The translations under genes and the position numbers were made by a program. Under the pieces are notes generated by a model. That model worked only from the letters and a program-made list of their open reading frames with translations, did no database searches and had not been told where the DNA came from. From contig NC_052141.2 in NCBI RefSeq assembly GCF_016086655.4, positions 8,122,001 through 8,186,000 on the forward strand: a stretch of DNA of 64,000 nucleotides, given 5' to 3'. Origin of the DNA: Lepeophtheirus salmonis (lineage: Eukaryota > Arthropoda > Copepoda > Siphonostomatoida > Caligidae). Below, piece by piece: positions 22,980 to 34,019 of this stretch; position 1 is the stretch's first letter; each line of letters starts with the position of its first letter.

Positions 22980-23575
22980 CACTGTAATTGTAGGGATTGT
23001 AATAGTTTATTTGTGAATGAAAAAAATTGTTTGAATAGAAATAGTATTTTTGAAATTTTTTGTGAATACCTATAAATTTTTGAAATTAAAAAAAAATTAT
23101 ATTTGAAATTTTTTTCAAATAAAGTTTAATTATTTGTGAATAACCTAAGATTTAAAAAAATAAATTCGAAAAATGTAATTTGTTGTAAATAGGTGTAGAT
23201 TTTTGAACTTTTTTTCTATAAAATTTAGCTTAAAATTTTTTTCAAAAAAAAATAAATATATTTCCTGGATATATCTATGGATTTTTAAAAACATCTCAAA
23301 AATTTAACTTATATATTTTTTCCTTGAAAAATTTAAATCCTTATGTGGTTTTTGTATTTTTTTTTCAAAAAAATTAATTTTTAGTTAATAGCTATAGTTT
23401 TTTGAAAGTTTTTTCAAAAAAAAAAATTTTTGGATTTTTTTTCAAAGAAATTAATTTTTAGTTAATAGCAGTAGATTTTTGAAAGTTTTTTCAAAAAAAA
23501 AATAATTTTTAGATTTTTTTTCAATAAAATACCAAAAACAAAACCACCCATAATATAATCCTACATACGCCCCTG
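22980..23575. mobile_element. AT-rich element ending in CAGGGGCGT
   Basis: The right end, read inverted, is caggggcgtatgtaggatta, similar to the left ends at 57,466 and 58,910. The body repeats blocks such as gaaattttttgtgaatac, ttaatttttagttaatagc and gaaagttttttcaaaa. A unit with a 77-79 bp period is repeated between about 23,366 and 23,540. The left terminus is unclear. Non-coding. Confidence 0.55.
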
Positions 23576-23729
23576 ATTAGAGACGTAAATAGTGGGATAG
23601 TTAGTGGAAAATATCCCATTATTATAATTAATTTGTGTCTACATTGTGGACGTAAGATTGCATAAGGATGTCATAACATATTTTTAATAGATTTTAGGGT
23701 CAGATATTTAATAAAACTAAACAATATTT

Positions 23730-23870
23730 TTGGACATTTTTTTGACATCCAATGCTTCATTATTTTCCTTAATATTAATAAAAAAGTGATTCCTATGCAT
23801 AAGCCCCTCAAAATGCCCACCATCAACAAGTCTAATGTCATATTAAAACCAAGGTGACAATATATAAGGT
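23730..23870 (+). repeat. dispersed repeat family R5, copy 2
   Basis: Shares ttgacatccaatgcttcatt, the ttccttaatattaataaaaa tract, aagcccctcaaaatg and taatgtcatatt with the copies at 34.0 and 34.2 kb. The overlapping minus-strand ORF (23,671-23,934, 87 codons) is produced by this repeat and is not a credible gene. Confidence 0.6.
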
Positions 23871-23874
23871 GTGT

Positions 23875-24930
23875 CGGTAAGACAATCCTTTGTTTATGTT
23901 TACTGGCTATTTGATGGCGTGAAAGAGGAGCCAATTTAGGAGGAAAGTTTATACAAAATTAGAGTATATTTTTATCCTCCGACGATTACGGTACTAAAAT
24001 TATTTCAGAAAAAAATTTAAAATGGTTTTTTATGATAAATTGGTCAAAAATATATTTTCAAATTTACTCAATCAATGATATTTAAACACAATCATTTACT
24101 CATACGCCTAGTATCTCTAGAAGAGGACATCATTCTTGGAATAACATGAGTTAACACTAGTCACTAAATGTGAGCTTGGCTCCGTTATGACGTCATCAAA
24201 AAAGTTGTCAGCTGACGTCAACCAGACTCATTGCAAGTTTCTTATCGACACACCTTATATATAGTCAAATTGCATTAAAACGCTCTATTGGATCTTGAGG
24301 TAAGATTTATTATTAATGAATTTACGATTATATCCAAATCGATGCAAATTCAAGATTTGTCCAATTTGTATTTATTATTATGACAAATTTTGAAATTTAG
24401 ACTATTAATTTTTTGTTCAACAATAGTTAATATATTTTGTTCCATATTTTCGTTTTTTAGTCTCGTCTACCCTAATACAATAAAATCCAGGTCTTATCTA
24501 ACCTAAAATTTGACTCTTTATAATCCTAGTTGAAAACACTTTTATATTGGCCAAAATTGGCTATTGACAAATGTTTAGACAAAGACGAAACTAAATTAAC
24601 AAAATTGGAGTCATCGGTACCTACACAACTCTATGAAAAGATATTCCGTAAAAATTATCCGTTTTGCAAGTTTCAACCCATATTTGAATCCAGGTTGTAC
24701 TTTGATATTGAAGATATATGTGGCCTATAAACACAAAAAGAAGCTAGAAATATGTTTCTAAATATGCAGTGTGGATTACAATTTTTTTCGTCAATATATG
24801 TAGATCAACAAATTATTCTTATTAACTATTAAGTGCGTTGCAAAGTTGATTTTTACTATAAATATATTTGTTTTTTACACATTTAAAATCATTGATTGTG
24901 AAGGATTTTAGTTTTATTAACCAGAAGACA
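23875..24930. other. spacer with two CRE palindromes
   Basis: Perfect TGACGTCA sites at 24,188-24,195 and 24,213-24,220 are only 25 bp apart. A TTG-started 66-codon ORF (24,530-24,730) is unrecognised. Otherwise AT-rich. Confidence 0.4.
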
Positions 24931-24931
24931 A

Positions 24932-25656
24932 TTAAAACTTCATATGATGAGGCCATTGTCCCTTGCTAAGAGCAAAGGACTTCTTCAAGTATTGCTTCAA
25001 AAGAGAGGCTTCATGATGACATTGAGGAGTTTCTTATCAACTTCAACTTGATCCTTTTTACGCTGTTTCGAAAGTTTGACTTCTTCATTTTGACAGCCAA
25101 TACCCTACCTGCTGGCGGCTCTTAGACGACGGAAGCAATCAGCATTAATTTTATGGGGCATTTTAATGGATGAAACATCATGCTTGCTTGATATGGCCAA
25201 CAAATAGCGTTGATTAATCTTTCTAATAAGGAAGTTATTACGCTTGAAGGGCCCAGAAATACAAAATATTCCACTGGAGAACTCCTTGAGAATGACGGTT
25301 CTCTTTCCTTTGTGGATACCTTCGAGAATAACTGGAATGGTTCCAGGTGTAAGGGAAGGACAGACCCTACAAGAAAGCTTTTTGGGCTTGTTGGTGATTC
25401 TATGCACAAGTCTTTCCATGGTGGGGAAGTCGTTTTTTAACTTCTTGACGTGGAGCATACGAGTACCTCCATTCTTGGTACCTCCAACCTTCTTCTCCAC
25501 AAAAACGTGCTTACTGGCCTCAACCTCTATGGGAGTTGTCTATTTTAAGAATTTATAAATTGCCTCCTTGTGGTACATTTTAGATTTGCCGAACCGGACG
25601 ACTCCGGGGGCTAACTTATAGCTCCTTGGCTTACCGACGTTCTTGTTCTTCGGCAT
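24932..25656 (-). pseudogene. RPL6: ribosomal protein eL6 retro-pseudogene
   Basis: On the minus strand ATG 25,656 opens MPKNKNVGKPRSYKLAPGVV, and the frame runs through the eL6 landmarks VEKKVGGTKNGGTR, SLTPGTIPVILEG, HKGKRTVILKEFSSG and VSSIKMPHKINADCF to a C-terminal KQYLKKSFALSKGQWPHHMK. eL6 is a large-subunit ribosomal protein. The copy has no introns and three lesions: TAG at 25,540-25,542, TAG at 25,105-25,107, and a frameshift near 24,995-25,010. Its end at TAA 24,932-24,934 is followed by an AATAAA (complement of 24,913-24,918). No clear poly(A) tail or flanking duplication remains. The intronless full-length form points to a retrotransposed mRNA copy; the functional gene must be elsewhere. 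Confidence 0.9.
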
Positions 25657-25699
25657 TTCTGTGGACGTTCTAAGGACCTTTAAAGGATTTAAGAAGAAA

Positions 25700-26505
25700 A
25701 TATAAATAAATATTTTATTTGAAAGGCCATATAAGTCACTTAAATCAGTGGTTCTCAAATGGGGATGCCACCAAAATCCCTTTGGGAATTTGGAGGCACT
25801 CTAAGGAATACTTGGGATTTTGAAGTTCATAAAATAATTTTTTTTTAATTAATTTCTTTTCTAAATAACTTTAATTTTTGAGGATCTTAAAAAAATATAT
25901 ATATAAAAGCCAGGCCGACTCCCCTCTAAAATATAATTCTCTGGAGACCCTGGTCACTGAAACTAAAATGCATTGTGCTGTTAAGGTGTTTTCTGGGTAT
26001 AATAAATTTTTTACAAGTGGTTTATCAATATAAAAAAAGGTTGAGAACCCCTTTCTTATATGAAATAAAGGTTTAAAACTATGTTTAAAATTCTTGCGCA
26101 TATTTTTCATCCTTGTACTTTGAAGACAAGGTCTATAATTAACTCCAATATGCCTATAACATATTGGGCTCTATGTTAAAGGGGTCCCCGCAGAACGCAG
26201 TTTCAAACACTGCAGAATGGGGAATCACGGGTATGTAGAATTATTCTGACTCCCCGTATAATGCGTTTTTTATATTATGATAATAAATGATAAAAACTGC
26301 AAATTGTACAAGTTTCAACACCAAAAAAAAAATTTTAAATGAAGGATTTAAAGTACTTGGGATGAGGATAATGCAGATATTGAATTTTTCAACATGGTGG
26401 AGTGATATATTAAAGCTGTAGTTTTTGACTATTTTAATACAAATTACAAGAATATAAGTATTCTTTGCCACATTATAAAGTACAAATGTACGCAGTTATA
26501 TTACT
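25700..26505. other. AT-rich spacer with cctaggggatgcc-type repeat-like patch
   Basis: 25,745-25,990 holds sequence resembling a common dispersed repeat (gtggttctcaaatggggatg ... tgagaaccc near 26,040, which are mutually complementary over a short stretch). No gene is seen. A 79-codon minus-strand ORF at 25,871-26,110 is unrecognised. Confidence 0.35.
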
Positions 26506-26509
26506 AATA

Positions 26510-26645
26510 AACATGGTTGTGCCCTTATGAGTCTAGCGGTTCAAGCAGTTCCGTTTCTTGAATCACTAGAACCGGAATCAACAATGTCAACCCGAGACAG
26601 CAATATATTGCTTATCAGTCTCGGTTCTTGTACTTATTTTGTTTG
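26510..26645. repeat. decayed copy of the 1.57-kb hairpin repeat
   Basis: Contains tctagcggttcaagcagttc followed by an imperfect inverted partner (tcttgaatcactaga) and cagtctcggttcttg, paralleling 1,555-1,620 (ttctggttctagcggttcaa). The preceding gttgtgcccttatga also recurs at 54,650. Confidence 0.5.
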
Positions 26646-27041
26646 TTGTATTTTTGGTATATTTATAAGCTTTTGATATTCCATCTAATTAATTTTATGT
26701 AAATGAAACACGTCGCTACCTTTTTTATGTCACTCAACCTTTCATCAAAAAAAAAGAAACGGGAATTATTTGGTAGTTAGCCAAATAAGTTAAATATACT
26801 AACTGCTATTTTTATCTCAAGTACTTCGAGACTATTATTGTTATAGTATTTTTACACAATTTTTAAAATGAATTCAGAATTACAGAAATTCGATATTCTG
26901 TTATAATATTGCTTAGTAATATTTTATTATCAGCGTAGATATAGCCCCCTTTATACGAAGCGTGTGTACTATATATGTGTAGACTGAAAGCTGAATGCTC
27001 AACTCTCCATCTTCCTGCAACCTGGTCTCCCTGTCCTCCCC

Positions 27042-27201
27042 CCATGGCCCCCATCGAAAAAACAAAGTGTGAGGAAGTTGATAGAGCTAAACCATTTAAA
27101 AGAAAATATGAGAAATATAAGTTGATAAATTTCATCTTCTTCGATAATGTAAGTGTCTTGTGTCTTCACTGTAAGACTTTGTATGAAAATTATGAACGAT
27201 G
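27042..27201 (+). pseudogene. possible BED-type zinc-finger (hAT N-terminus) relic
   Basis: The frame from the internal Met (about 27,042) reads MAPIEKTKCEEVDRAKPFKR, then a lysine/tyrosine-rich stretch, then SVLCLHCKTLYENYER and a stop. The basic start followed by a FxFFDN-x-CLHCK block resembles the first half of BED zinc fingers at the N-terminus of hAT transposases and relatives; the His pair is missing. A GTAAGT donor-like site in the middle (gataatgtaagtgtc) leaves a spliced form possible. Tentative. Confidence 0.35.
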
Positions 27202-27257
27202 ATGAAACAGGGGTATAATTTTTTTTCTTTCAGTCGGTCAAATGACTAATCTTTCAA

Positions 27258-27320
27258 CATCTATATATATATATATATATACTAGCAGTGATTACTCGGC
27301 GTTGCTCGGGTAAAGGAAGA
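27258..27320 (+). repeat. (TA)n followed by an actcggcgttgctcggg repeat end
   Basis: About ten TA units precede ctagcagtgattactcggcg and ttgctcgggtaaaggaag. A (TA)n tract followed by a cccggcgttgcccggg-like palindrome is, from memory, a frequent end of interspersed repeats in several invertebrates. It may start a repeat extending to the R4 block at 28,020-28,200. Confidence 0.45.
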
Positions 27321-28500
27321 ATAAGGAAATCATATTGAAAACGGTCAAATTAATTGAGAAAATTAAAAAAATACTCAGAAAATAATTCTATATACTAATA
27401 ATATAATATGAATATTTCGTTGTTGTTTAAAAAGATCCTGATAGTTCTAATTCTTATTCTCTTGGATTTTTAACACTATGTTAATCCGGTTAATTTAGGT
27501 TTATCTACAAACCCTTATCATCGTTACTCCACCCCCCCCCCAAAAAAAAAAAGAAGAAAAAACTCTTATTATTGCCTCTTGTAACCTTGTTGTGTTATTA
27601 TGAATATAAAAAAAATAACATACCAACATATATGCGTCTAAAAAATTGTCTAGATGAGAAATACATTTTTTATTTACTACAAAAAATTATCATCTCAAGT
27701 CAAAATTCGCGAAGAAAATTGCAAAAAAATAGCACTAATTTTGCAAAAAAATAATTAATGGCATTTATTAGAATTGTAAAAGAAACGCAAACCAACAAAT
27801 ATTTTTTTGTATTTGCAAAAAACAAGAAAGTTATGAAGAATAATGTTGTCGGGAAAAATAACACTCGATAACTGTTTCATTTTTGCAAATATTGCAAAAA
27901 ATATGCAATAAAACGTTCTAGAAATTAAAAATACATTTTATTGCGTAAGAAGCATTATCATTGTATTGTGTCATTTTTTCTTAAAAAACTGAAAATTGAC
28001 ACATGAAGAAAAATGGAAAAAATATTATTTAGAAAATTTCAGATATTTTAGTTAAACATCAAATTTTTTTAGGCAAATTTATATGCAAACGAATTTCCAG
28101 ACAAATTTCTACAAATTTTATTCCATTTACTAATCCCATATTCCATTGGAAGTTCGTTTTTTGGCATCTGAAATAAACGAAATTGCAATTTGTAAGTGTT
28201 GGTTGATCTTCCTCAATGAAAATGAGAGGTATTTTCTTCCCATGTAACGTAATACTTTCATAGACCATCCTAAGGGATTCTGTCATTTGTATTTTCTAAA
28301 ATATGGTAAATTTTAATTGTTTCAACGCTGAAAAACTTTTTATGCTGCCTATCCCAAAGTGCCTTTTCGTCTCCACAATGTTATCCGAATACAGGCTGGC
28401 TAAGTCCAACAAAAAAATAATTAAATTAATTTATATAACAATTTGATCATATTCACTAAAGTTTATGCTAATTAATAAATTTATAAAGTAAAATATAGTC
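27320..28500. repeat. repeat-derived AT-rich region containing R4 copy 2
   Basis: 28,020-28,200 matches 11,380-11,560 (tatatgcaaacgaattt, acaaatttctaca, gaagttcgttttttggca, aaataaacgaaattg). 27,865-27,900 (ctcgataactgtttcatttttg) resembles 61,788-61,815. No gene. Confidence 0.55.
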
Positions 28501-29070
28501 TTAGTTTTTGGATTTTTTTAAAAATTTTGAATTTTGTTTAAAAATAAACTTCAAATGTTAAATTTTTGGATTTTTTTAGAAATCCATATCTTTTCTGAAA
28601 CAATTTCAAAATTCCAAAGCTGTTAACAAAAAATGGAGTTTTTTCGGAAAAAATTTCTAAATTTTTTGAAAATTATTTTCAAAAATCTATTGCTATTCAC
28701 AAAAAAGGATTTTTTTTAACTCAAAAAATCTCCAAATATGCCCAAAAAATGAGTTTTTTGAAAACGTTTTTAAAAAAATGAAATTTCAAATATTACATTT
28801 TTACGAAAATAATTTCAAAAATTCAAATCAGTTCACTAAAAATTATTTTTTTGAGAAAAAAAATCATATTTTAAATTCTTACGAACCTTTTTAAAAATCA
28901 TTGTTATTTACAAAAAATTTATGGTTTTTCAAAAAAAAATTCTAAATTCAGCTGTTTTTTTTTTTTAAATATTTCAAATCTTAAATTTTTTGAAGAAAAA
29001 TTCAAAAATCCACACCTGTTTACAACTAATTAAATTTTTTGGAATACAAATTAAGATTTTTTTAAAAGTT
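28500..29070. repeat. AT-rich periodic repeat tract
   Basis: Repeated blocks of the type caaaaatctattgctattca and aattttttggaaaaaa alternate with a few tens of bases spacing. Same sequence family as the tracts at 7.2, 31.5, 42.0 and 59.1 kb. Not coding. Confidence 0.55.
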
Positions 29071-29950
29071 AATTTATATTACAATTTGATCATTTTCACA
29101 AAAGTTAATGCTAATTAATAAATTCAAATTGACTTAATAAAGTAAAGCGTATCTTCACGAACTTAATTTTCACCCTGTATTTATATGAGTTATTTCTTAA
29201 TGGTTTATAATAACAAATACGTTTGTTATGTACCAATAAAATACCTCATTAATTTAATGACAAATAAATAGCAAAAGTAATGAAGATAGCAACAACATCA
29301 TTAAAGGCAACATCGTTTTAATGAGATATGATGTGTTTTAATTATAACTAATTATAGGAGAGATCCAGTATTTTTATAAGTATCTTATGATTTTTATTTC
29401 TGCAACCTTATTATATATCTATATAAACACATGCATTCCTTATCGAATGGTGACATATGGTAAGAAATAAACTATAATAATTTTCAAGTATTAAATATTC
29501 CTATCGAGCGTTTTCACCCACATGAAATAAATAAAAAAAAAAGTAAAAAGAAATTTCGTATTTCTTACAATTTTTTTAACTAAGTATAACTGGTTCAGTA
29601 ATGGTCACATCAGATCAAAGGATAAAGTATTGGAAAGCTGTGAGTGTATAATAAGTACTAGGAATCGTCGATCATGCCAAGACGCACACATGTTGGATGA
29701 CGCACTAGAAGCCCTGGGACCTCAGATGGCAAAACTTTTCGCATACTTGGCTCAAATCGGATGATTATAACAATTCTTATAAAGTTTTGAAATAAAGCAA
29801 AAATACAAAATTACTTAAGAGTAATAGTTGATATTTTTACTACGAAATGAAAGAGTGAAAATTAGTTTTATGGTTTTAATAAGCTTAATTAAAAATATCC
29901 CGACATTCTGCCCCCTTGCCACAATCTTAAAAACATAGTCAAAAAAGTCT
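29070..29950. other. AT-rich spacer, no gene seen
   Basis: 29,640-29,760 is less AT-rich and includes a short + strand frame (PRRTHVGRRTRSPG) that I cannot assign. The rest is AT-rich without recognised structure. Confidence 0.35.
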
Positions 29951-29959
29951 CATAGTCAA

Positions 29960-30480
29960 AGTTTACATGTAAATAATGTTGGAGAAGGAGGCAAAAAGAA
30001 ATAGGGTATCGACACATCTTAACGAACTGAAGGTGTATGAGAAAATGGTTAACTTTCTTCCTTGCTCCTTGGGTCTAATTTCCAAGGTCAAAAATCACAA
30101 GAACAGAAACCAAGGCCTGGAAAGAAAGCTAGGAAGTGGTGGGTACAATAGAGTTTCTACCTCACATCACAATTGCCATGCACAACTCAAACTAAAAATT
30201 TGTGGCAACGAGTATTTGGAGGTCTTGGTGACAGTGGTATTGCCGGAGCTAGTACTTTTATCTTAAACTATTGCCATGGGAGATGGCCAACATTCTTAAG
30301 GACAACTATGTCTTCCAACAAGACAGTGCACGTCCAATTTTGTTAAAACTAATTTTCTGATTTTTGTGCATGGACAGCGTGACCTTCGTCATCTCCAAAC
30401 TGTAACCTTATTGTCAATACCACTAGGGCTGTTGTTGAAATAAAGAACTTTACAAACTCATTATGCCAATAATACGTACA
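29960..30480 (+). pseudogene. decayed mariner/Tc1 transposase relic
   Basis: The + strand carries an open stretch (29,976-30,266) without clear homology, then PWEMANILKDNYVFQQDSARP, where YVFQQDSA matches the block around the second catalytic Asp of mariner/Tc1 transposases, followed by several stops. The third catalytic region and the ends are not recognisable. Orientation and assignment rest mainly on the VFQQDSA block. Confidence 0.5.
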
Positions 30481-30889
30481 CAATGTATACAGAAGGATTG
30501 GCCTGACATGTCTACTGACTATGGGGGAAAAAACATGTAGGGTCTTCTTTCAATCATAGAACTATATGGCTGCTACTTTAAAAATTAAAACACCATATCT
30601 TGGACAATGAATATTTCTTGTTAATCTTGATAAAACTCAAGATAGGTTTTTTTCAATTTTTTGACGTTTTACTGTTTAGAATGAGTATATATCCAAAAAA
30701 TAATGATTAAACTTCATCCAATTGCTGCATTGAATACAACTTGAATGCCAATGAGAAAATAAGGTAATTTGAAGCCATTATCATGGATGATTATTTAAGG
30801 GTTGTGAACACAGCAGCAGAGAGTGGTGCCACCTTGCGGAAAAATAATAAATTCCCTCCATATTATCTAATCTTGTTCTGCCCCTGGAT

Positions 30890-32030
30890 ATTTACAATGG
30901 CCTCCGCAATGGGTGGGCTGGGGGTGCTATTTCCCCATGCCCAAAATTGATTTTTTTTCTAGACAATTTAATATTTGAAATTTAATTTAATTTTTCTATT
31001 ATTTTGTATTAATTTTAAAATTCTAAAAAATTTACTTTTTTGGGAAAAAATAAGGATTTTTAAATTAAAAAAAAATAATCGTGATTGTCCTGAAAAGTTT
31101 CAGACAAAAATTCAAATCACTCTGCGACATCATATTTTTGTGATATGAATATTGTTCCCTTTTCTAATGTTTTCAGTCATATTTTTGTTTAAAATCCTAT
31201 TGATTTTTGCTGTAATACTAAAGCCGTGCATCTGCAAACTAGATATTCCGGAAGTTAAACAGTCTCTATTGATTCATAGTAACATGTCCAACAAAGTACC
31301 AATTAATGTCTAAATTTTTATATATAGTATATTAATTGACCGATTAAAGATGAGAAAGAAAGGAAAATTAACGAAAATTCTTTCATTGTAAAAGTTAATT
31401 AATATCAAAATATAAATAAGATTGTATAGCATAATTTTAATTTAAGATCTGATATATATTTTTTTAAAAATCAAAAAAAAAAAAAAAAAAAAAAATTGAA
31501 GAAATTTGAAAATTAAATTTTTCTGAAAAAAAAAAAAAACTCCAAAAAAATATCAAATGTTCAATTTTTAAGAATTTAAAAAAAAACCCATAGCCATTCT
31601 CAAAAAAAGTCAAAAATCTAGAGCTGTTAATAGAAAATGAAATTATTTTGAAATGTAATTTTTTTTAGAGCAAAAGATTTTTAATACTAAATTTTCATTG
31701 AAAAGTTTCAAAAATCTATAATTATTGGCAAAAAATGAAATAATTTGGAAAAAAATTTCAACATCTATAGCTCTTTTCAAAAAATTATTTATTTTGAGAA
31801 TAAATTTCATAAATCCATAGTTGTTTAGAAAAAACCAAAATTTTAAATATACAATTTTTTGAAAAAAAAATAAAATATTTAACTTTGTGGAGAAAAATAA
31901 ATAGCGAATTGGAGAAAATTAATTTTTTTATCAAATATTAAATTTTTGATTTTTTTTTTCAATTTTTTTTTTTTCAATTGCCCTCAAGGCTTTTTCCTAC
32001 GGAAAATCCTGAATACACTGTGGGAGAGGC
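30890..32030. mobile_element. AT-rich element with G/C-rich ends
   Basis: Begins with ggcctccgcaatgggtgggctgg and ends near 32,020 with tacggaaaatcctgaatac (inverted: gtattcaggattttccgta), similar to the gtccgcaggatt type of end elsewhere. The body is AT-rich with blocks like tcaaaaatctagagctgtta and aaaatctataattattggca. A homopolymer run of about 23 A lies near 31,470-31,495. The exact ends are uncertain. Confidence 0.45.
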
Positions 32031-32330
32031 GTTGCTATCTTTAATTTTAAGGATTAACCCCCAAAAATGATCAATACCGAAATATAACTGGTGTACATAG
32101 ACGTACCGGAAGACACCTGAGTGATCTCAGGATCTCACCTGGTGTTGGTCTCATTTTCAGAAAGGGGAAAAAAGGGGGAGAGAAGAAGAAAAAGAAAGCA
32201 GAGAGATTGGAAATGGCATAGACAGAATCTAGACAGTAAAAGTTTAGATCACATCATATGGGGTTTCATAAGAAATAACATTACGCAGGATTAAATTTTT
32301 CTATTTTGGAGGCTTGGGCTCTAGAAATTA
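32030..32330. other. purine-rich spacer
   Basis: 32,100-32,150 contains gatctcaggatctcacctgg with partial self-complementarity. 32,160-32,215 is an almost pure purine tract (gaaaagaagg-type). No gene. Confidence 0.4.
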
Positions 32331-33005
32331 TCTCAAAAATTCAAAAATCCTATTCTTAAAAAATTTAATTTAAAAAAAAAAAAACTTTATAAAATCCGTA
32401 GCTATTTACAAAATAATTAAGTGTTATGAAATTTTTTTTCAAAAAACTATAGCTATTCACAGAAAATTCAATTTCAAAAATTATTTTTATCATTATTATT
32501 TTTTTTTTTTTTTTTTGGGTTAATGTTCGTTTGATTGTTTTTATAGAGTTGCACTAATTAAATATCAGTTAACATAATATTATTACATTTACTCCGTCCA
32601 AAGGAAGACTAAATTTTTTGAAAAAAATACTAAACAAAATAAATTTTAAATATTTAATTTTTTAGAAAAATATTTTAAAAATATAAAGCTATTCAGAGAA
32701 ACTCAATTTTTTTGTAAAACAATTTAAAAATTTAATTTTAAATATTTTCTTCCTTTATAGTAATTGGTCAGATTTGGTAAAGGATAAGTAAACATTATTT
32801 AATTTTTTGAAAAAAGGTTGAAAAATTAAATTTTAAATGTTAAATTATTTGGAAAAAAAATTGAAAGACCAATCTTATTCACAAAAAAATTTTATTTAAA
32901 GAAAATAATTTTAAAAATTCATTTCATGGAAAATAAATTTAAGAATCAAATTTTTGGAAAAAAAAATTCATATATTTAATTTGTATGAAAAAAAAAAATG
33001 AAAAT
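32330..33005. repeat. AT-rich periodic repeat tract
   Basis: Blocks such as aaaaatcctattcttaaaaa, ccgtagctatttacaaaa and ctatagctattcacagaaaa recur, plus a T run of about 22 near 32,500. Same family as the other AT-rich tracts. Confidence 0.55.
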
Positions 33006-33019
33006 GTAATTCAGCAACT

Positions 33020-33205
33020 TCTGTTCAGCAGAACGATCATTTTCAGAGTCCTATGTCGTAAAAACAATACTTGAGGAACCGATTCATTGAAGATTGTCAC
33101 ACAAGATTTGCAATTTTGAACATTTAACGTGAAACCACTAACTTTATTGAAGCTAATAAGATGGAGGAGATATTCATCGAATTTGCAAAAATAAAATGAG
33201 GCTGG
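33020..33205 (+). pseudogene. hAT-type dimerisation domain relic
   Basis: The + strand reads SNFCSAERSFSESYVVKTIL, the signature (SAERSFS-x-x-K/Y-x-IK) of the C-terminal hAT dimerisation domain as in ZMYM1/DUF4371-like proteins, then a stop. After a frameshift it continues ETTNFIEANKMEEIFIEFAK, matching the acidic/aromatic tail that ends those proteins. At least one stop and one frameshift; the rest of the protein is missing. The minus-strand ORF here (33,011-33,280) is a shadow. Confidence 0.65.
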
Positions 33206-33536
33206 CGAGCATTTGATTCTTGATCTCTGCTGGTTGCATAATTTTGTGTTGCATGGAAAATGTGTAAAAGATAATACCATTTTAGTTTTTAATTTTTATT
33301 AACAATAAAACTGATTCATATTTAACTAAGTTGTTCCTGTTGTAATTTGAGCAAATACTCTCACACACATCTACTGGGTGATTAAAAACTTGTTTTTTTA
33401 AATCACCTGGTATATGTATTGTCGGCCTTAAATTATCAGTGTCGATTAAAATTGGGCACAGTACATCTAAGTTTGTCTACTTATCTTCTAAGCTGATATC
33501 TGAGACATTATCCATCCTCCCTGAGCATTGCTCACC

Positions 33537-33820
33537 CTGTACAGAGTGACAAAGAAATTGTTCTGGTCAATTATTTATTTTGCACTAATTATGGTTTCAG
33601 GTGACATCTCAAGCAATGTCTGATACACATGTTGTTTTTCTTGAGCATTGTTTTGATTTGATCAAAAATGCAAAAAAAAAAAAATGGAAAAAAGTCCTTG
33701 TTGCACTCTGTACATTGTATGACGGTTTAACCTTAAGCCTCTCAATAATGTCAGAGTTGCTATGAGCGGCATGAACCAATGTGACAACCTCTAACCTTTT
33801 TGTTTTTATTTTTATCAATA
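33537..33820 (-). pseudogene. mariner transposase N-terminal (HTH) relic
   Basis: The minus-strand ORF from 33,818 reads KTKRLEVVTLVHAAHSNSDI IERLKV, the first helix-turn-helix of a mariner/Tc1 transposase (compare the AHSNSDIxxRLK pattern), then degenerates. At the other side (33,538) the sequence tacagagtgacaaag looks like a mariner end; a similar tacagagtcgttctggtcaa lies at 51,090. The central and C-terminal parts are absent. Confidence 0.5.
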
Positions 33821-34019
33821 ACTAGAAAAATAGTTACTTTTTCGTTAACTAAAGAATCAAGCTTCAGCTGATATGAGTAAAAAAAATTGATTGGAACTTT
33901 AAAAGAACCCCATAAATCGCTTGAGCCCCCCTAAAGAAGGCTAACTACCCCACTGCACCAAGGCAATAAAGGAATGGATCTTTGATAGACAGTCAGGATT
34001 CAATCATTACTTACACTGG

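Noticed and set aside
23671..23934. 87-codon minus-strand ORF with hydrophobic stretch
   Set aside because: Falls inside repeat family R5, whose other copies do not keep the frame.
24530..24730. 66-codon + strand ORF
   Set aside because: Begins at a TTG, no recognisable domain, no splice or poly(A) context; likely chance.
25122..25558. Additional ORFs in other frames over the eL6 pseudogene
   Set aside because: The eL6 similarity is in one frame only; the rest are shadows.
31468..31495. Long A or T homopolymers (also 32,500, 51,186, 57,610) as poly(A) tails of retrocopies
   Set aside because: They sit inside AT-rich repeat tracts or without any upstream coding similarity or flanking duplications.
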